Assembly (NCBI GenBank): GCA_947441325.1
Contig: CANETR010000065.1
Coordinates: 1 to 8,375, forward strand
Reading direction: 5' to 3'
Length of the DNA: 8,375 nt
Source: Saprospiraceae bacterium
GTDB taxonomy: Bacteria; Bacteroidota; Bacteroidia; Chitinophagales; Saprospiraceae
Part shown: piece by piece, positions 1 to 6,954 of the stretch
Position numbering within the stretch: position 1 is the first letter of the stretch
How the letters are laid out: every line of letters begins with the position of its first letter
The notes under the pieces: model-generated
The model's database searches: none
Told to the model about the DNA's origin: nothing
What the model saw: the letters and a program-made list of their open reading frames with translations, nothing else
Program-made: the position numbers and the translations under genes

Positions 1-1
1 C

Positions 2-517
2 AATAGCTATGTTATGGGCATTTTTCACAGGCTCCATGCAAGCGAAGAAAGAACATTCAGTTGGGCATTTGCCCAATTTTTTAAACAATACAGCAATGGC
101 ATTGAGCATGAGTATTTAATTGGGCCTGAAGAACAAGCCTTGAGTAAATTTTATAAAACAGGTTTTGAAATGCGCTCTTTTGCAAATCAGGTGCGGCTAG
201 ATTGGGATGGACTTCAGGGCTATTTTTTGTCATCGCAAAACATTCCCAACGGAAATGACCCTTCATTCAAATGGGCAATGAAAGCATTGCGCATACTTTT
301 CGAACAGTATGCTGTCGATGGTTTAGTAATATTAGATTATCAGACAGAGCTTTATTATGGCTTATTCAATAAAAATGTGCCGGCAATATCTCTGCGGAAA
401 AATATCTTCTTCACGCTACTAAGACCCTTTGCTTTTGGTTTTTATGTGTTGGTAAAATTGAATATCTACTTTTGGAAAATGATGGGAAGTCTTTTCAGCA
501 GAGCAAAATCAAAATAA
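2..517 (+). CDS. Class I SAM-dependent methyltransferase, C-terminal part (5' end outside window)
   Basis: The reading frame is open to the left edge (codons for N-S-Y-V precede the first ATG at 14), so this is probably the C-terminal two thirds of a protein of about 250 residues, not a gene starting at 14. The SAM-binding Rossmann motifs are missing, presumably to the left. What remains matches the C-terminal half of a widespread class I methyltransferase family: the stretch around WDGLQGYFLSSQNIPNG, then a helix ending in ALRILFEQYAVDG, then the strand LVILDYQTELYYG. The family typically shows G-R-L-x-S-S-S-Y-x-P, L-F-x-x-H-x-x-x-G and Y-x-T-x-x-Y-Y-G at these places. The tail is hydrophobic and then basic (about 35 residues after YYG), which could touch the membrane. 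The substrate cannot be told. The next gene starts 5 bp after the stop, suggesting co-transcription. Confidence 0.8.
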   Translation, partial: NSYVMGIFHRLHASEERTFSWAFAQFFKQYSNGIEHEYLIGPEEQALSKFYKTGFEMRSFANQVRLDWDGLQGYFLSSQNIPNGNDPSFKWAMKALRILFEQYAVDGLVILDYQTELYYGLFNKNVPAISLRKNIFFTLLRPFAFGFYVLVKLNIYFWKMMGSLFSRAKSK

Positions 518-522
518 ATAAG

Positions 523-1728
523 ATGGATAATACAGAAAATAATGTGCTGATTTCAGCCTTCATAAATAAACTGAATGCTTGTATTCGTAAAAAAACCTTT
601 CTTAAACTTAGCTTAAGTAAAGCAGTGGGTACTGAGGCTCCCAAAAATATTTATGCAAAACTTATAGAGACAAAAAAAGGGCAGTTAATATCCTTCACTT
701 TGAGATACAAAAACAAAGATATTACTCAAAATATTGAGCCCGGACTTGAACTTGATAAACAAATTGAGTTTTGGCTAGGGAGTACGTTTAAAATCGCTAC
801 CCTCATCAGCACTGAAGAAGAAAGCGTTCTCTTATTCAATAGTAAAAACAAGGCGCAATTGAGAAGTAAGCAAATTGAATCTGAACAGATTGTATCACAC
901 ACGCACAATAAAGGAAAGAATTACCTTATAAAGGAAGATTCTGCCTTTTTAAAACTACTCGCAGTAAGTTCAAAAGAGGGAAAAGTATTCAGCGATCAGC
1001 AGGATAAATACCGACAAATCAATAAATATTGCGAGATTATGCTTGCGCAATTCGAGCAGCATCAGATTTTCCAGAATACTGACAAAATAATTCGAATTGT
1101 GGACATGGGAAGCGGTAAAGGCTACCTCACTTTTGCACTCTGTTATTTATTGAAAGAAAAAATGCAGCTGAATGTTGAGATTATTGGCATTGAACTGAGG
1201 GAAGAACTTTGCCATTTCTGCAATGAGCAGGCAGCAGTATTAGGCTGGTCTGATTATTTGAAGTTTTCGGCGATGGATATTATGCAGTTTGAAGGCAGAA
1301 TAGATGTGCTCATTGCCTTACATGCCTGTGATATTGCAACAGATATTGCGATTGCAAAGGGTATCGATAACAGGGCAGAATTGATTGTTGTTGCACCTTG
1401 TTGCCACAAACAAATCAGGAAGGAGATGACACCCAAAGATCCTTGGAAAAACATCCTGAAAAATGGAATTTTACTTGAAAGGGAAGCCGAACTGCTAACT
1501 GATGCGATAAGGGCCCTGCTGCTGGAAAAAGAAGGATACAAAACCAAGGTTTTTGAATTTATATCGGGAGAACATACCCCTAAAAACCTGATGATTACAG
1601 CCGGCCGGTCGAAAAACAAATCAACACCAAAAGATTCCAATCAAATAGAAACTGAAATTGAGGCTTTAAAAAGTCAGTTTGGAATCGGACAACACTACCT
1701 CGAAAAATTATTGGAGCGGAAAGCTTGA
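523..1728 (+). CDS. SAM-dependent methyltransferase, METTL25/RRNAD1-like (Methyltransf_32)
   Basis: This is a predicted cytoplasmic methyltransferase of 401 residues. I chose the ATG at 523, 5 bp after the previous stop; an in-frame ATG at 472 would add 17 residues but overlap the upstream gene by 46 bp and add only a lysine-rich, unconserved tail. Residues 1 to about 180 form a family-specific N-terminal region with no motif I can name. The SAM-binding core begins with VDMGSGKGYLTFAL (D194 to Y201 is the glycine-rich loop I), followed by IGIELREE with the acidic residue E224 that normally contacts the SAM ribose. Further on come IALHACDIATD and then VVAPCCHKQIR (P292, C293, C294, H295, K296), the signature that sets this family apart from ordinary Rossmann methyltransferases. 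Eukaryotic relatives are METTL25, RRNAD1 and GSTCD. The substrate of bacterial members is not something I can state. The last 21 bp overlap the 3' end of the convergent membrane protein gene. Confidence 0.87.
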   Translation: MDNTENNVLISAFINKLNACIRKKTFLKLSLSKAVGTEAPKNIYAKLIETKKGQLISFTLRYKNKDITQNIEPGLELDKQIEFWLGSTFKIATLISTEEESVLLFNSKNKAQLRSKQIESEQIVSHTHNKGKNYLIKEDSAFLKLLAVSSKEGKVFSDQQDKYRQINKYCEIMLAQFEQHQIFQNTDKIIRIVDMGSGKGYLTFALCYLLKEKMQLNVEIIGIELREELCHFCNEQAAVLGWSDYLKFSAMDIMQFEGRIDVLIALHACDIATDIAIAKGIDNRAELIVVAPCCHKQIRKEMTPKDPWKNILKNGILLEREAELLTDAIRALLLEKEGYKTKVFEFISGEHTPKNLMITAGRSKNKSTPKDSNQIETEIEALKSQFGIGQHYLEKLLERKA

Positions 1729-3141
1729 TAATTCCTTACTGATTATCTGCTTGTCATCTGTACTATTTCCTTTATTGAAGGCTGCAATTGTGGCTTTTCG
1801 GTTTTTAGCATCCAGCAGAATGACCAAGGCTGAAAAATAAAAAGGCAAAGCGGGTATTTTATACCTGGCCAATGCGCCAAAATTCATAGAAGTGAATCCT
1901 ACAGCAAATGCAAAAATCAAAGCAAAAATAAGGCAGAAAAGCACCGTAGGATCGGCAAAAAGTTCTCGTATTGTCCTAAATAGCCCAACTTTAAAAAACA
2001 CAAAGAGGGTAAAAAAGAGCGTAAAAACTGCTTCGAGTGCCGAAGGAATGACTATAATTTTTTTTGACTCCCAAGGGTAGGGCCTAAACAAGGCAACATT
2101 TATAGCTTCAGGTGCTTTTTTGAGCATACCAGCAGTAGTTGGTTCAAATACGCCAAGCGAATAGCCTGTCCCTCCGAATTGTTCGGTATTAAGTGCAATC
2201 CACCACTGTGTTTTGGCTGCTTCCAGCGCGATATCTTCCAATTTAAAGCTTTTAGAAACCTGCTGTAATGCAATCGCACCAAAGCCAAGTCCCACTGCAA
2301 GTAGAAATGGCACCGAAAGTGCCCTGAATATTTTATTTTTTATTTTGTTCTTATACAGCAAACTAAGCCAGACAACTGCGGCGGGTACAACTGCTACGGC
2401 TACATAAGCTTTAACAACAATGGAATAATATAGCCCTATAATCAGTGCAATTATTGGCAACAACAAGCCTCTTTGGCCCGTCTTATAAAACAAAAAATAC
2501 AGCCCATAAACAAACATTCCCACCCCGCCCAAGGACAATGGATCCTTCATGAGACCCGTTCCCCAAAAACAAACCGAAGGAACAAAAAGTATTGCATAGG
2601 CCAACTGTCTGTGCAAATGTGGGTATAAATCCTGCATCACCCTGTAAAACATCCACATTCCAATAAAGGAGATTAAGGTTAGCCCAAAAGAGGCGCCTAT
2701 GAAACTGCCAAGGGTAAGCATACTAAATAATGCCCCAGTCTTCACCACCGTCAGCATAGAATCATTGGTAAAGAAAAAAACATAGGTAATTGATTCTTTG
2801 GCAGCAGGAGAATATAGATCATAAGGATAAATTAGCATTTCCATCCCAACAGAAAATCCCTTATTAAAGAAGGCTTTAGCAATATCTGAAGCGCCTATAT
2901 AGTACCAAGTTGTATCTCCATATCCATAATAATATTGATAGAGGCAGGCCGTAAGAAAGGTGCCAATTAACCTAAAAACAAGTGCCGGAATAAAATATTG
3001 CGCAACAAGGGAATCTCTGTATCGCTTTTTCTTGATGTTGTTAAAAACAAATATAATCCCTATCGTCAGAAATGGAAGCAATATATAATCGAGCAGATTT
3101 AAAATATCAATACCCTTATCGTACAGCAGAAGAGGAAACAT
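1708..3141 (-). CDS. Polytopic membrane protein, probably GT-C-like glycosyltransferase or polysaccharide polymerase
   Basis: The product has 477 residues with about 10-11 hydrophobic segments (roughly 18-36, 50-70, 131-168 as two, 181-219 as two, 226-262 as two, 273-292, 366-386, 400-420, 430-445), so it sits in the inner membrane. A polar loop after the second segment carries GYGDTTWYYIGASDIAKAF (about 73-91). An acidic residue followed by a small-residue helix at this position is what GT-C glycosyltransferases (ArnT, Pmt and O-antigen ligase-like families) use for catalysis, with D76 or D86 as candidates. Other conserved-looking motifs are VPSVCFWGTGLMKDPL (188-202), FRPYPWE (352-358) and NFGALARYKIPALPF (420-434), which I associate with polysaccharide-locus membrane proteins. 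The divergent neighbour is a GT4 glycosyltransferase, supporting a glycan role. The exact activity (sugar transfer from a lipid carrier, polymerisation or ligation) is inference. The 3' end overlaps the convergent methyltransferase by 21 bp. Confidence 0.78.
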   Translation of the reverse strand: MFPLLLYDKGIDILNLLDYILLPFLTIGIIFVFNNIKKKRYRDSLVAQYFIPALVFRLIGTFLTACLYQYYYGYGDTTWYYIGASDIAKAFFNKGFSVGMEMLIYPYDLYSPAAKESITYVFFFTNDSMLTVVKTGALFSMLTLGSFIGASFGLTLISFIGMWMFYRVMQDLYPHLHRQLAYAILFVPSVCFWGTGLMKDPLSLGGVGMFVYGLYFLFYKTGQRGLLLPIIALIIGLYYSIVVKAYVAVAVVPAAVVWLSLLYKNKIKNKIFRALSVPFLLAVGLGFGAIALQQVSKSFKLEDIALEAAKTQWWIALNTEQFGGTGYSLGVFEPTTAGMLKKAPEAINVALFRPYPWESKKIIVIPSALEAVFTLFFTLFVFFKVGLFRTIRELFADPTVLFCLIFALIFAFAVGFTSMNFGALARYKIPALPFYFSALVILLDAKNRKATIAAFNKGNSTDDKQIISKELSSFPLQ

Positions 3142-3187
3142 AGCCGATTTATTCTAAAAAAAGTATTGCCCGAATGGCTAAAAAGGT

Positions 3188-3218
3188 TTTGTAATGCCCA
3201 TTTTAAAATATAATTTTA
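3188..3218 (+). promoter_or_regulatory. Putative Bacteroidota-type promoter for the GT4 gene
   Basis: TTTG at 3188-3191 lies 19 bp from TAATTTTA at 3211-3218. The phylum's consensus is -33 TTTG, about 19 bp, then TAnnTTTG at -7; only the last base differs here. It would start transcription near 3225, leaving a leader of about 20 nt that is A-rich before the TTG start, as is usual for genes in this group that lack a Shine-Dalgarno site. It lies in the 102-bp gap shared with the divergent membrane protein gene, for which I see no comparable promoter. Confidence 0.4.
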
Positions 3219-3243
3219 CAAAAATAATAAAAATCGGATTGCT

Positions 3244-4368
3244 TTGTTAGAATCTAAACCTAAAATCGCAGTTGTTGCAAATACAGCTTGGAATATTATC
3301 AATTTCAGAATGGGGTTGATGAATAAACTTCGCGATACGGGTTATGAGATGATTGCAATAGCCCCAGAAGACGAATATAGTATTCAAATTGAAAGAGCTG
3401 GATTTAAATTTATAGCCTTAAAAAACCTGGATAGAAAAGGCACTAATCCAATCAAAGATCTTAAACTGGTATTTGAATTGAGGCGTATCTACAGACAGGA
3501 AGGCATTCAGCTGGCCTTGCATTACACCATAAAACCAAATGTTTATGGGACATTTGCAGCTAAAACATCCGGGACAAAAGCAATCTGCACCGTTACAGGT
3601 TTGGGCTATAGTTTTTTGGCAAATAACTGGGTGAGCCGTCTGGCTAGAACACTCTATAAATATGCCTTTAGAAATGCAGCTTTTGTTGCCTTCCAAAACA
3701 ATGACGACCGTTTACTTTTTATAGAATCTAAGCTAGTTAAGAAAGAAAAAACATTGCTAATTAGAGGCTCTGGTATTAACTGCGACCAATATCGGCCATT
3801 GGAAAAATCTCTGGCATCTGATCAATTTATTTTTTTGTTTGTTGGTCGCCTACTTTTAGACAAAGGCATAAGAGAGTTTTTGGCAGCGGCTGAAAAAATC
3901 AAAATCGATTACCCAAATGCGCAATGCCATATTGTTGGCAAAATTGATACCGACAACCCTTCCTGTATTGGTAAGACAGAAATTGATGATGCACAACAAA
4001 ATAATATTGTTCAATACTTTGGCCCTTCAGACCAAGTTTTAGAATACATTAGAAATGCTGATTGTGTTGTACTTCCCTCCTACCGAGAGGGACTGCCCAG
4101 AGTTATGCTCGAAGCTATATCGATGGCAAAACCAGTTATCACAACAGATGCACCAGGTTGCCGCGATACAGTTATTGATGGAGAGAATGGCTTTATGGTA
4201 CCTATCCGCGACAGCGAAGCAATATACAATGCAATGAAAAAAATTATTTCCTGCGATTCCGAAACACTCAAAAAAATGGGTTTAAAAGGAAGAGAATTGG
4301 CATTGAATGAATTTGACGAGGCAATAGTTTTTCAAAAATATATCGATTTAGTTAAGATTTTAATATAA
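3244..4368 (+). CDS. Glycosyltransferase family 4 (PglA/CapM-like)
   Basis: The product is a GT-B fold retaining glycosyltransferase of 374 residues, a normal length, that moves a sugar from a nucleotide donor onto a (probably lipid-linked) glycan at the cytoplasmic face. The N-terminal domain begins immediately with the first Rossmann strand (KIAVVANTAWNIINFRMGLM, 7-26) and shows HYTIKPNVYG (93-102) and TVTGLGYSF (116-124), features of the GT4 subgroup that includes PglA and CapM-type enzymes. The C-terminal domain has FVGRLLLDKGI (about 199-209), the first donor-site strand and loop, and the E-x7-E motif EGLPRVMLE (E282 and E290) that binds the donor. TTG at 3244 is the start: no ATG occurs between the upstream in-frame stop at 3211 and codon 23, and starting at codon 23 would delete the first strand. 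A promoter match sits just upstream. It is divergent from the membrane protein gene, a likely pathway partner. Donor and acceptor are not deducible. Confidence 0.9.
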   Translation: MLESKPKIAVVANTAWNIINFRMGLMNKLRDTGYEMIAIAPEDEYSIQIERAGFKFIALKNLDRKGTNPIKDLKLVFELRRIYRQEGIQLALHYTIKPNVYGTFAAKTSGTKAICTVTGLGYSFLANNWVSRLARTLYKYAFRNAAFVAFQNNDDRLLFIESKLVKKEKTLLIRGSGINCDQYRPLEKSLASDQFIFLFVGRLLLDKGIREFLAAAEKIKIDYPNAQCHIVGKIDTDNPSCIGKTEIDDAQQNNIVQYFGPSDQVLEYIRNADCVVLPSYREGLPRVMLEAISMAKPVITTDAPGCRDTVIDGENGFMVPIRDSEAIYNAMKKIISCDSETLKKMGLKGRELALNEFDEAIVFQKYIDLVKILI

Positions 4369-4406
4369 TGATTCGCATACATTTCACTATGTCAGCAGTT
4401 TTTAAC

Positions 4407-4436
4407 TTAGAAAAGATAAAATAAAATGTATTTTTG
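4407..4436 (+). promoter_or_regulatory. Putative promoter and long leader before the Mla transporter genes
   Basis: TATTTTTG at 4429-4436 matches the Bacteroidota -7 consensus TAnnTTTG exactly. TTAG at 4407-4410, 18 bp upstream, is a three-of-four match to the -33 box. Transcription would start near 4443, giving a leader of about 95 nt before the permease ATG at 4540. I find no strong hairpin, riboswitch motif or convincing ORF in the leader. The sequence is AT-rich, so a single -7 match can occur by chance. It would give the transporter pair its own unit, separate from the GT4 gene. Confidence 0.4.
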
Positions 4437-4539
4437 TGCGACTAAAGATCGAATGTATAAATTCTTTCTTAATTGAAGTTTATCTGATATTACCACATCT
4501 TACTATCGCTATTAGCATTAAGGATTCAAAATATTTAAT

Positions 4540-5271
4540 ATGTTTTATCACTTAGGACGTTACATACTTCTGATTTTCAGTTCATTTTCAAAGCCTGAAA
4601 AGCTATCCATGTATTGGAAAGAAACAGCAAGACAAATGAATGATATTGGGGTAGGTTCCTTGATTATCATTGGTCTTGTATCTGTATTCATTGGGGCTGT
4701 AACTGCTGTTCAATTTGCCTATCAGTTGCAGGGTTCATCTATTCCTGCATACTATATCGGTTATATCATCAGAGATACGATGATTATTGAATTGGCGCCT
4801 ACATTTACTTGTTTGGCCCTTGCCGGTAAAGTAGGTTCAAATATGGCTGCCGAAATTGGTGGTATGAGACAAAAGGAGCAGATTGATGCTTTAGAAGTGA
4901 TGGGTGTTGATACTGCATCCTATCTGATAATGCCAAAATTGCTAGCTGCTGTAACTGTAATCCCCATGCTGGTAATTTTATCGGCCTTTATGGGTATGGC
5001 AGGTGGTTATCTTGCCTGTGTTTTGGGAAAATTGGTTACTGCTTCCGATTTCATGCAGGGCCTTCGCTCATTCTTTATTCCCTACAATGTCTTTTTGATG
5101 CAGGTTAAATCGATTGTATTTGCTTTCCTTTTAACATCCATTTCCTGTTATCAGGGTTTTTACGTAAAAGGTGGTAGTATCGAATTGGGAAGAGCAAGTA
5201 CTAATGCCGTAGTAATGAGCAATATAGTCATTTTACTTGCCGACTATATCATCGCTATGCTACTTACATAA
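4540..5271 (+). CDS. mlaE: MlaE-family ABC transporter permease (phospholipid/MCE system)
   Basis: This is the inner-membrane permease of an MCE-type ABC transporter, which moves phospholipids between the inner membrane and a periplasmic MCE ring in Gram-negative bacteria to keep outer-membrane lipid asymmetry. Its 243 residues fit the family. An amphipathic N-terminal interface helix (about 1-33) precedes membrane segments at about 38-62, 137-163, 189-207 and 223-242, with a further hydrophobic, probably re-entrant stretch near 84-97. The hallmark is the cytoplasmic coupling region after the conserved ELAPTFTCLALAGKVGS (84-100): AAEIGGMRQKEQIDALEVMG (103-122), which docks on the ATPase. The ATPase gene follows after 37 bp on the same strand. 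No MCE-domain (MlaD) gene is present in the window, so the periplasmic part must be encoded elsewhere. The direction of transport cannot be told from sequence. Confidence 0.93.
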   Translation: MFYHLGRYILLIFSSFSKPEKLSMYWKETARQMNDIGVGSLIIIGLVSVFIGAVTAVQFAYQLQGSSIPAYYIGYIIRDTMIIELAPTFTCLALAGKVGSNMAAEIGGMRQKEQIDALEVMGVDTASYLIMPKLLAAVTVIPMLVILSAFMGMAGGYLACVLGKLVTASDFMQGLRSFFIPYNVFLMQVKSIVFAFLLTSISCYQGFYVKGGSIELGRASTNAVVMSNIVILLADYIIAMLLT

Positions 5272-5308
5272 AGCTTATCAAACACCAAAAATTAAACATC
5301 AGCAGCGT

Positions 5309-6082
5309 ATGATTCGCGTTGAAAATATAAAAAGACAATTTGGCGAACAACATGTTTTGAAAGGCATCAACACTGTTTTCGAAGCAGGAAAAACCAATTT
5401 AATTATTGGACGTTCAGGTGCGGGTAAAACTGTTTTGCTCAAAATATTGGTTGGACTCATTCCACCGACCTCAGGTTCAATCTGGTATGGCGATGTCAAC
5501 TTTACTGCCCTAAATATTAAACAACGCAAGGCCATCAGAAGTGAAATGGGCATGCTTTTTCAGGGCTCTGCCCTCTTCGACTCTATGAATGTAGAGGAAA
5601 ATGTGCGCTTCCCATTGGATATGTTTACCAATATGACCTCCAAGGAAAAGAAGATGACTGTTGACAGCACTTTGGAAAGGGTTGGTCTTAGTGGTGCAAA
5701 CGTTAAATATCCTTCAGAAATAAGTGGTGGCATGCAAAAAAGGGTGGGCATTGCCAGGGCTATTGTCCTTAAACCCAAATATCTGTTCTGCGATGAACCC
5801 AATTCGGGTCTCGATCCTACCACATCATTGCTCATTGATGAATTGATAAAAGAACTGACTGTAGAGAATAATATGACTACAGTAATTAACACCCACGACA
5901 TGAACTCCGTGATGGAAATTGGTGATAAAATCAATCTGCTTTACTTTGGCGAATTGGAATGGACTGGCAATCGTAAAGAAGTCATGTCGAGCAATAATGC
6001 TGTTTTACAGGATTTTATTTTTGCATCTCCCTTTCTCCAACGTCTTAGGGATGCCGCTTTAAAAAATGTGGGGAATCTTTAA
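5309..6082 (+). CDS. mlaF: MlaF-family ABC transporter ATP-binding protein
   Basis: This is the cytoplasmic ATPase that drives the MlaE-type permease encoded just upstream. I start it at the ATG at 5309 (257 residues, MIRVENIKRQFG), where the first strand of an ABC domain should begin; a TTG at 5237 would overlap the permease gene and add 24 unconserved residues. All catalytic motifs are present: Walker A GRSGAGKT (34-41), Q-loop Q85 in LFQGSALFDSMNV, signature ISGGMQKR (138-145), Walker B YLFCDE (158-163) with catalytic E163, D-loop SGLDP (166-170) and switch H196 in NTHDM. The phrase GSALFDSMNV after the Q-loop and the M-Q-K-R ending of the signature are typical of MlaF rather than of other ABC importers. 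The stop codon directly abuts that of the convergent nucleotidase gene, with no bases between, so transcription of the two must run into each other. Confidence 0.94.
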   Translation: MIRVENIKRQFGEQHVLKGINTVFEAGKTNLIIGRSGAGKTVLLKILVGLIPPTSGSIWYGDVNFTALNIKQRKAIRSEMGMLFQGSALFDSMNVEENVRFPLDMFTNMTSKEKKMTVDSTLERVGLSGANVKYPSEISGGMQKRVGIARAIVLKPKYLFCDEPNSGLDPTTSLLIDELIKELTVENNMTTVINTHDMNSVMEIGDKINLLYFGELEWTGNRKEVMSSNNAVLQDFIFASPFLQRLRDAALKNVGNL

Positions 6083-6511
6083 TCAGTCTAAGTACTTCAA
6101 AACAGTCTCCCAATCGGGAAATTCAGCCGAACCGAAAAGCATCATTTTTCCTTCAAATGGATAGAAATGATCATCAATCAGGTAATCACCCATTAGAAAT
6201 TCTTTTCGCTGACAAATAATCAGATTTGGCGTAGTTTCCAATCCCAAATGTTTTTCCACCCATACTCTTTTTTCGGTATAACAAAGTGGATTCAAATATG
6301 AAGGCGCTGTGAGTATAAAAACATCGTAGCGTTTCTCCAATGTTTTGTAAGCCTCAACCGCTCCGGGTATTGGTTCTAAATTTGCAAAAAAGCCATATTG
6401 CGATTGCGGATAAGCAATCTCGGGGTGGGACTTTCTTTTTTCTGCATATCGTTTACTAAATTGACAGAGCGTATCGTCCATGTCAATAAATATTCTTTTT
6501 CTATTTCCCAT
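6083..6511 (-). CDS. 5'(3')-deoxyribonucleotidase, NT5C type (HAD superfamily)
   Basis: This is a cytoplasmic HAD phosphatase of 142 residues, expected to remove phosphate from (deoxy)nucleoside monophosphates and so trim dNTP pools. HAD motif I is IDMDDTL, with nucleophile D10 and acid/base D12. Motif II is T68 in FILTAPSYLNP, followed by CYTEKRVWVEKHLG, which closely parallels the E-K-x-x-W-V-E-x-x-L-G stretch of human NT5C/NT5M. The motif III lysine is probably K103 in CQRKEFLMGDYLIDD, and motif IV is D113-D114, for Mg2+ binding. The cap is small, as in this family, and the short length is normal for bacterial members. The ATG shares its A with the stop of the upstream 65-residue gene (TGATG), so the two are probably translated by coupling. 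Substrate choice (dUMP, dTMP or others) is not visible. Confidence 0.88.
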   Translation of the reverse strand: MGNRKRIFIDMDDTLCQFSKRYAEKRKSHPEIAYPQSQYGFFANLEPIPGAVEAYKTLEKRYDVFILTAPSYLNPLCYTEKRVWVEKHLGLETTPNLIICQRKEFLMGDYLIDDHFYPFEGKMMLFGSAEFPDWETVLKYLD

Positions 6512-6708
6512 CAGTTGATATTTTTGGAATCAGTTTTATCTTTTGTGTTCAGTCTATTCAATTCTTTTTCAAAATTTCCTAATCCTAGTTGTTCTCTTAA
6601 TTGATTCTCTCCTTGTTCCATCTCCCATAGCATTAGCGCATAATCCAAGATCTGTGCTTGATTTTCAGGATTCAGGGAAGCAAAAATTTTAATTAGTTTT
6701 TCTTTCAT
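6511..6708 (-). CDS. Small helical protein of unknown function, coupled to the nucleotidase gene
   Basis: I do not recognise this 65-residue protein. It is charged and soluble-looking, without signal peptide or membrane segment. Residues 1-30 (IFASLNPENQAQILDYALMLWEM) read as two helices with a short turn; the pattern L-x-x-x-x-Q-x-x-I-L-D-Y-A-x-x-L is reminiscent of short helical segments in DUF2281/VapB-type small proteins and in the tails of some XRE regulators, but that similarity is loose. The end (53-65) is polar and probably disordered. Its stop codon overlaps the nucleotidase ATG by one base, which is the best evidence that it is really translated and that the two products are wanted together. 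No toxin partner or DNA-binding motif is evident, so calling it an antitoxin would be unsupported. Confidence 0.7.
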   Translation of the reverse strand: MKEKLIKIFASLNPENQAQILDYALMLWEMEQGENQLREQLGLGNFEKELNRLNTKDKTDSKNIN

Positions 6709-6847
6709 ATCAGATACTGGGGTTATAAGACAATTTTAAAAGTAAGTTTCAGCGAATTAAACAGCCTTTAAAAGTTTCAAAAATCTTAATATAAATTATC
6801 AATAAGGCAGCATTTTAATTGTTTTGACAGTTTTAATAAAAAGTAAA

Positions 6848-6949
6848 ATGTTTATGCTTAAAACTACAGATCTAAAAATAGTGCTTTTGGTAACAGCTGC
6901 TGAACTTGTTTCCCTTATTGCTCTTACCCTAATTATTTTATTGGGCTAA
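6848..6949 (+). CDS. Possible 33-residue single-pass membrane microprotein
   Basis: A short frame opens with ATG at 6848 (second ATG at 6854) and ends with TAA at 6947. The translation starts MFMLKTTDLK and continues as an unbroken hydrophobic helix, IVLLVTAAELVSLIALTLIILLG, long enough to cross a membrane once, with a lysine-bearing N-terminus and a single glutamate inside the helix. The upstream region is A-rich (AATAAAAAGTAAA directly before ATG), which is how translated Bacteroidota genes usually look. It stops 5 bp before the stop of the convergent glycosyltransferase gene. The surrounding 246-bp gap (6709-6954) holds no other feature I can support. AT-rich DNA yields such ORFs by chance, so without homologues this remains a candidate. 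Confidence 0.4.
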   Translation: MFMLKTTDLKIVLLVTAAELVSLIALTLIILLG

Positions 6950-6954
6950 GAATA

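Noticed and set aside
1254..1640. 128-codon minus-strand ORF inside the methyltransferase gene
   Set aside because: It lies wholly opposite the conserved SAM-binding core of a clearly real gene and its translation has no coherent domain; it is an antisense shadow, as are the other ORFs opposite or within the named genes.
4368..4424. 18-residue ORF (MIRIHFTM...) starting in a TAATG overlap with the GT4 stop
   Set aside because: Too short and without any recognisable feature; the putative Mla promoter lies partly within it. ATG overlapping TAA happens easily in AT-rich DNA.
6511..6708. Antitoxin of a toxin-antitoxin module
   Set aside because: The helix pattern vaguely recalls VapB/DUF2281 proteins, but the coupled partner is a housekeeping-type nucleotidase, not a PIN, RelE or similar toxin, and no DNA-binding motif is visible.
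6824..6849. Sigma70-like promoter (TTGACA at 6824-6829, TAAAAT at 6844-6849) before the microprotein
   Set aside because: The spacer is only 14 bp and the second box overlaps the ATG; this type of promoter is also not the main one in Bacteroidota.
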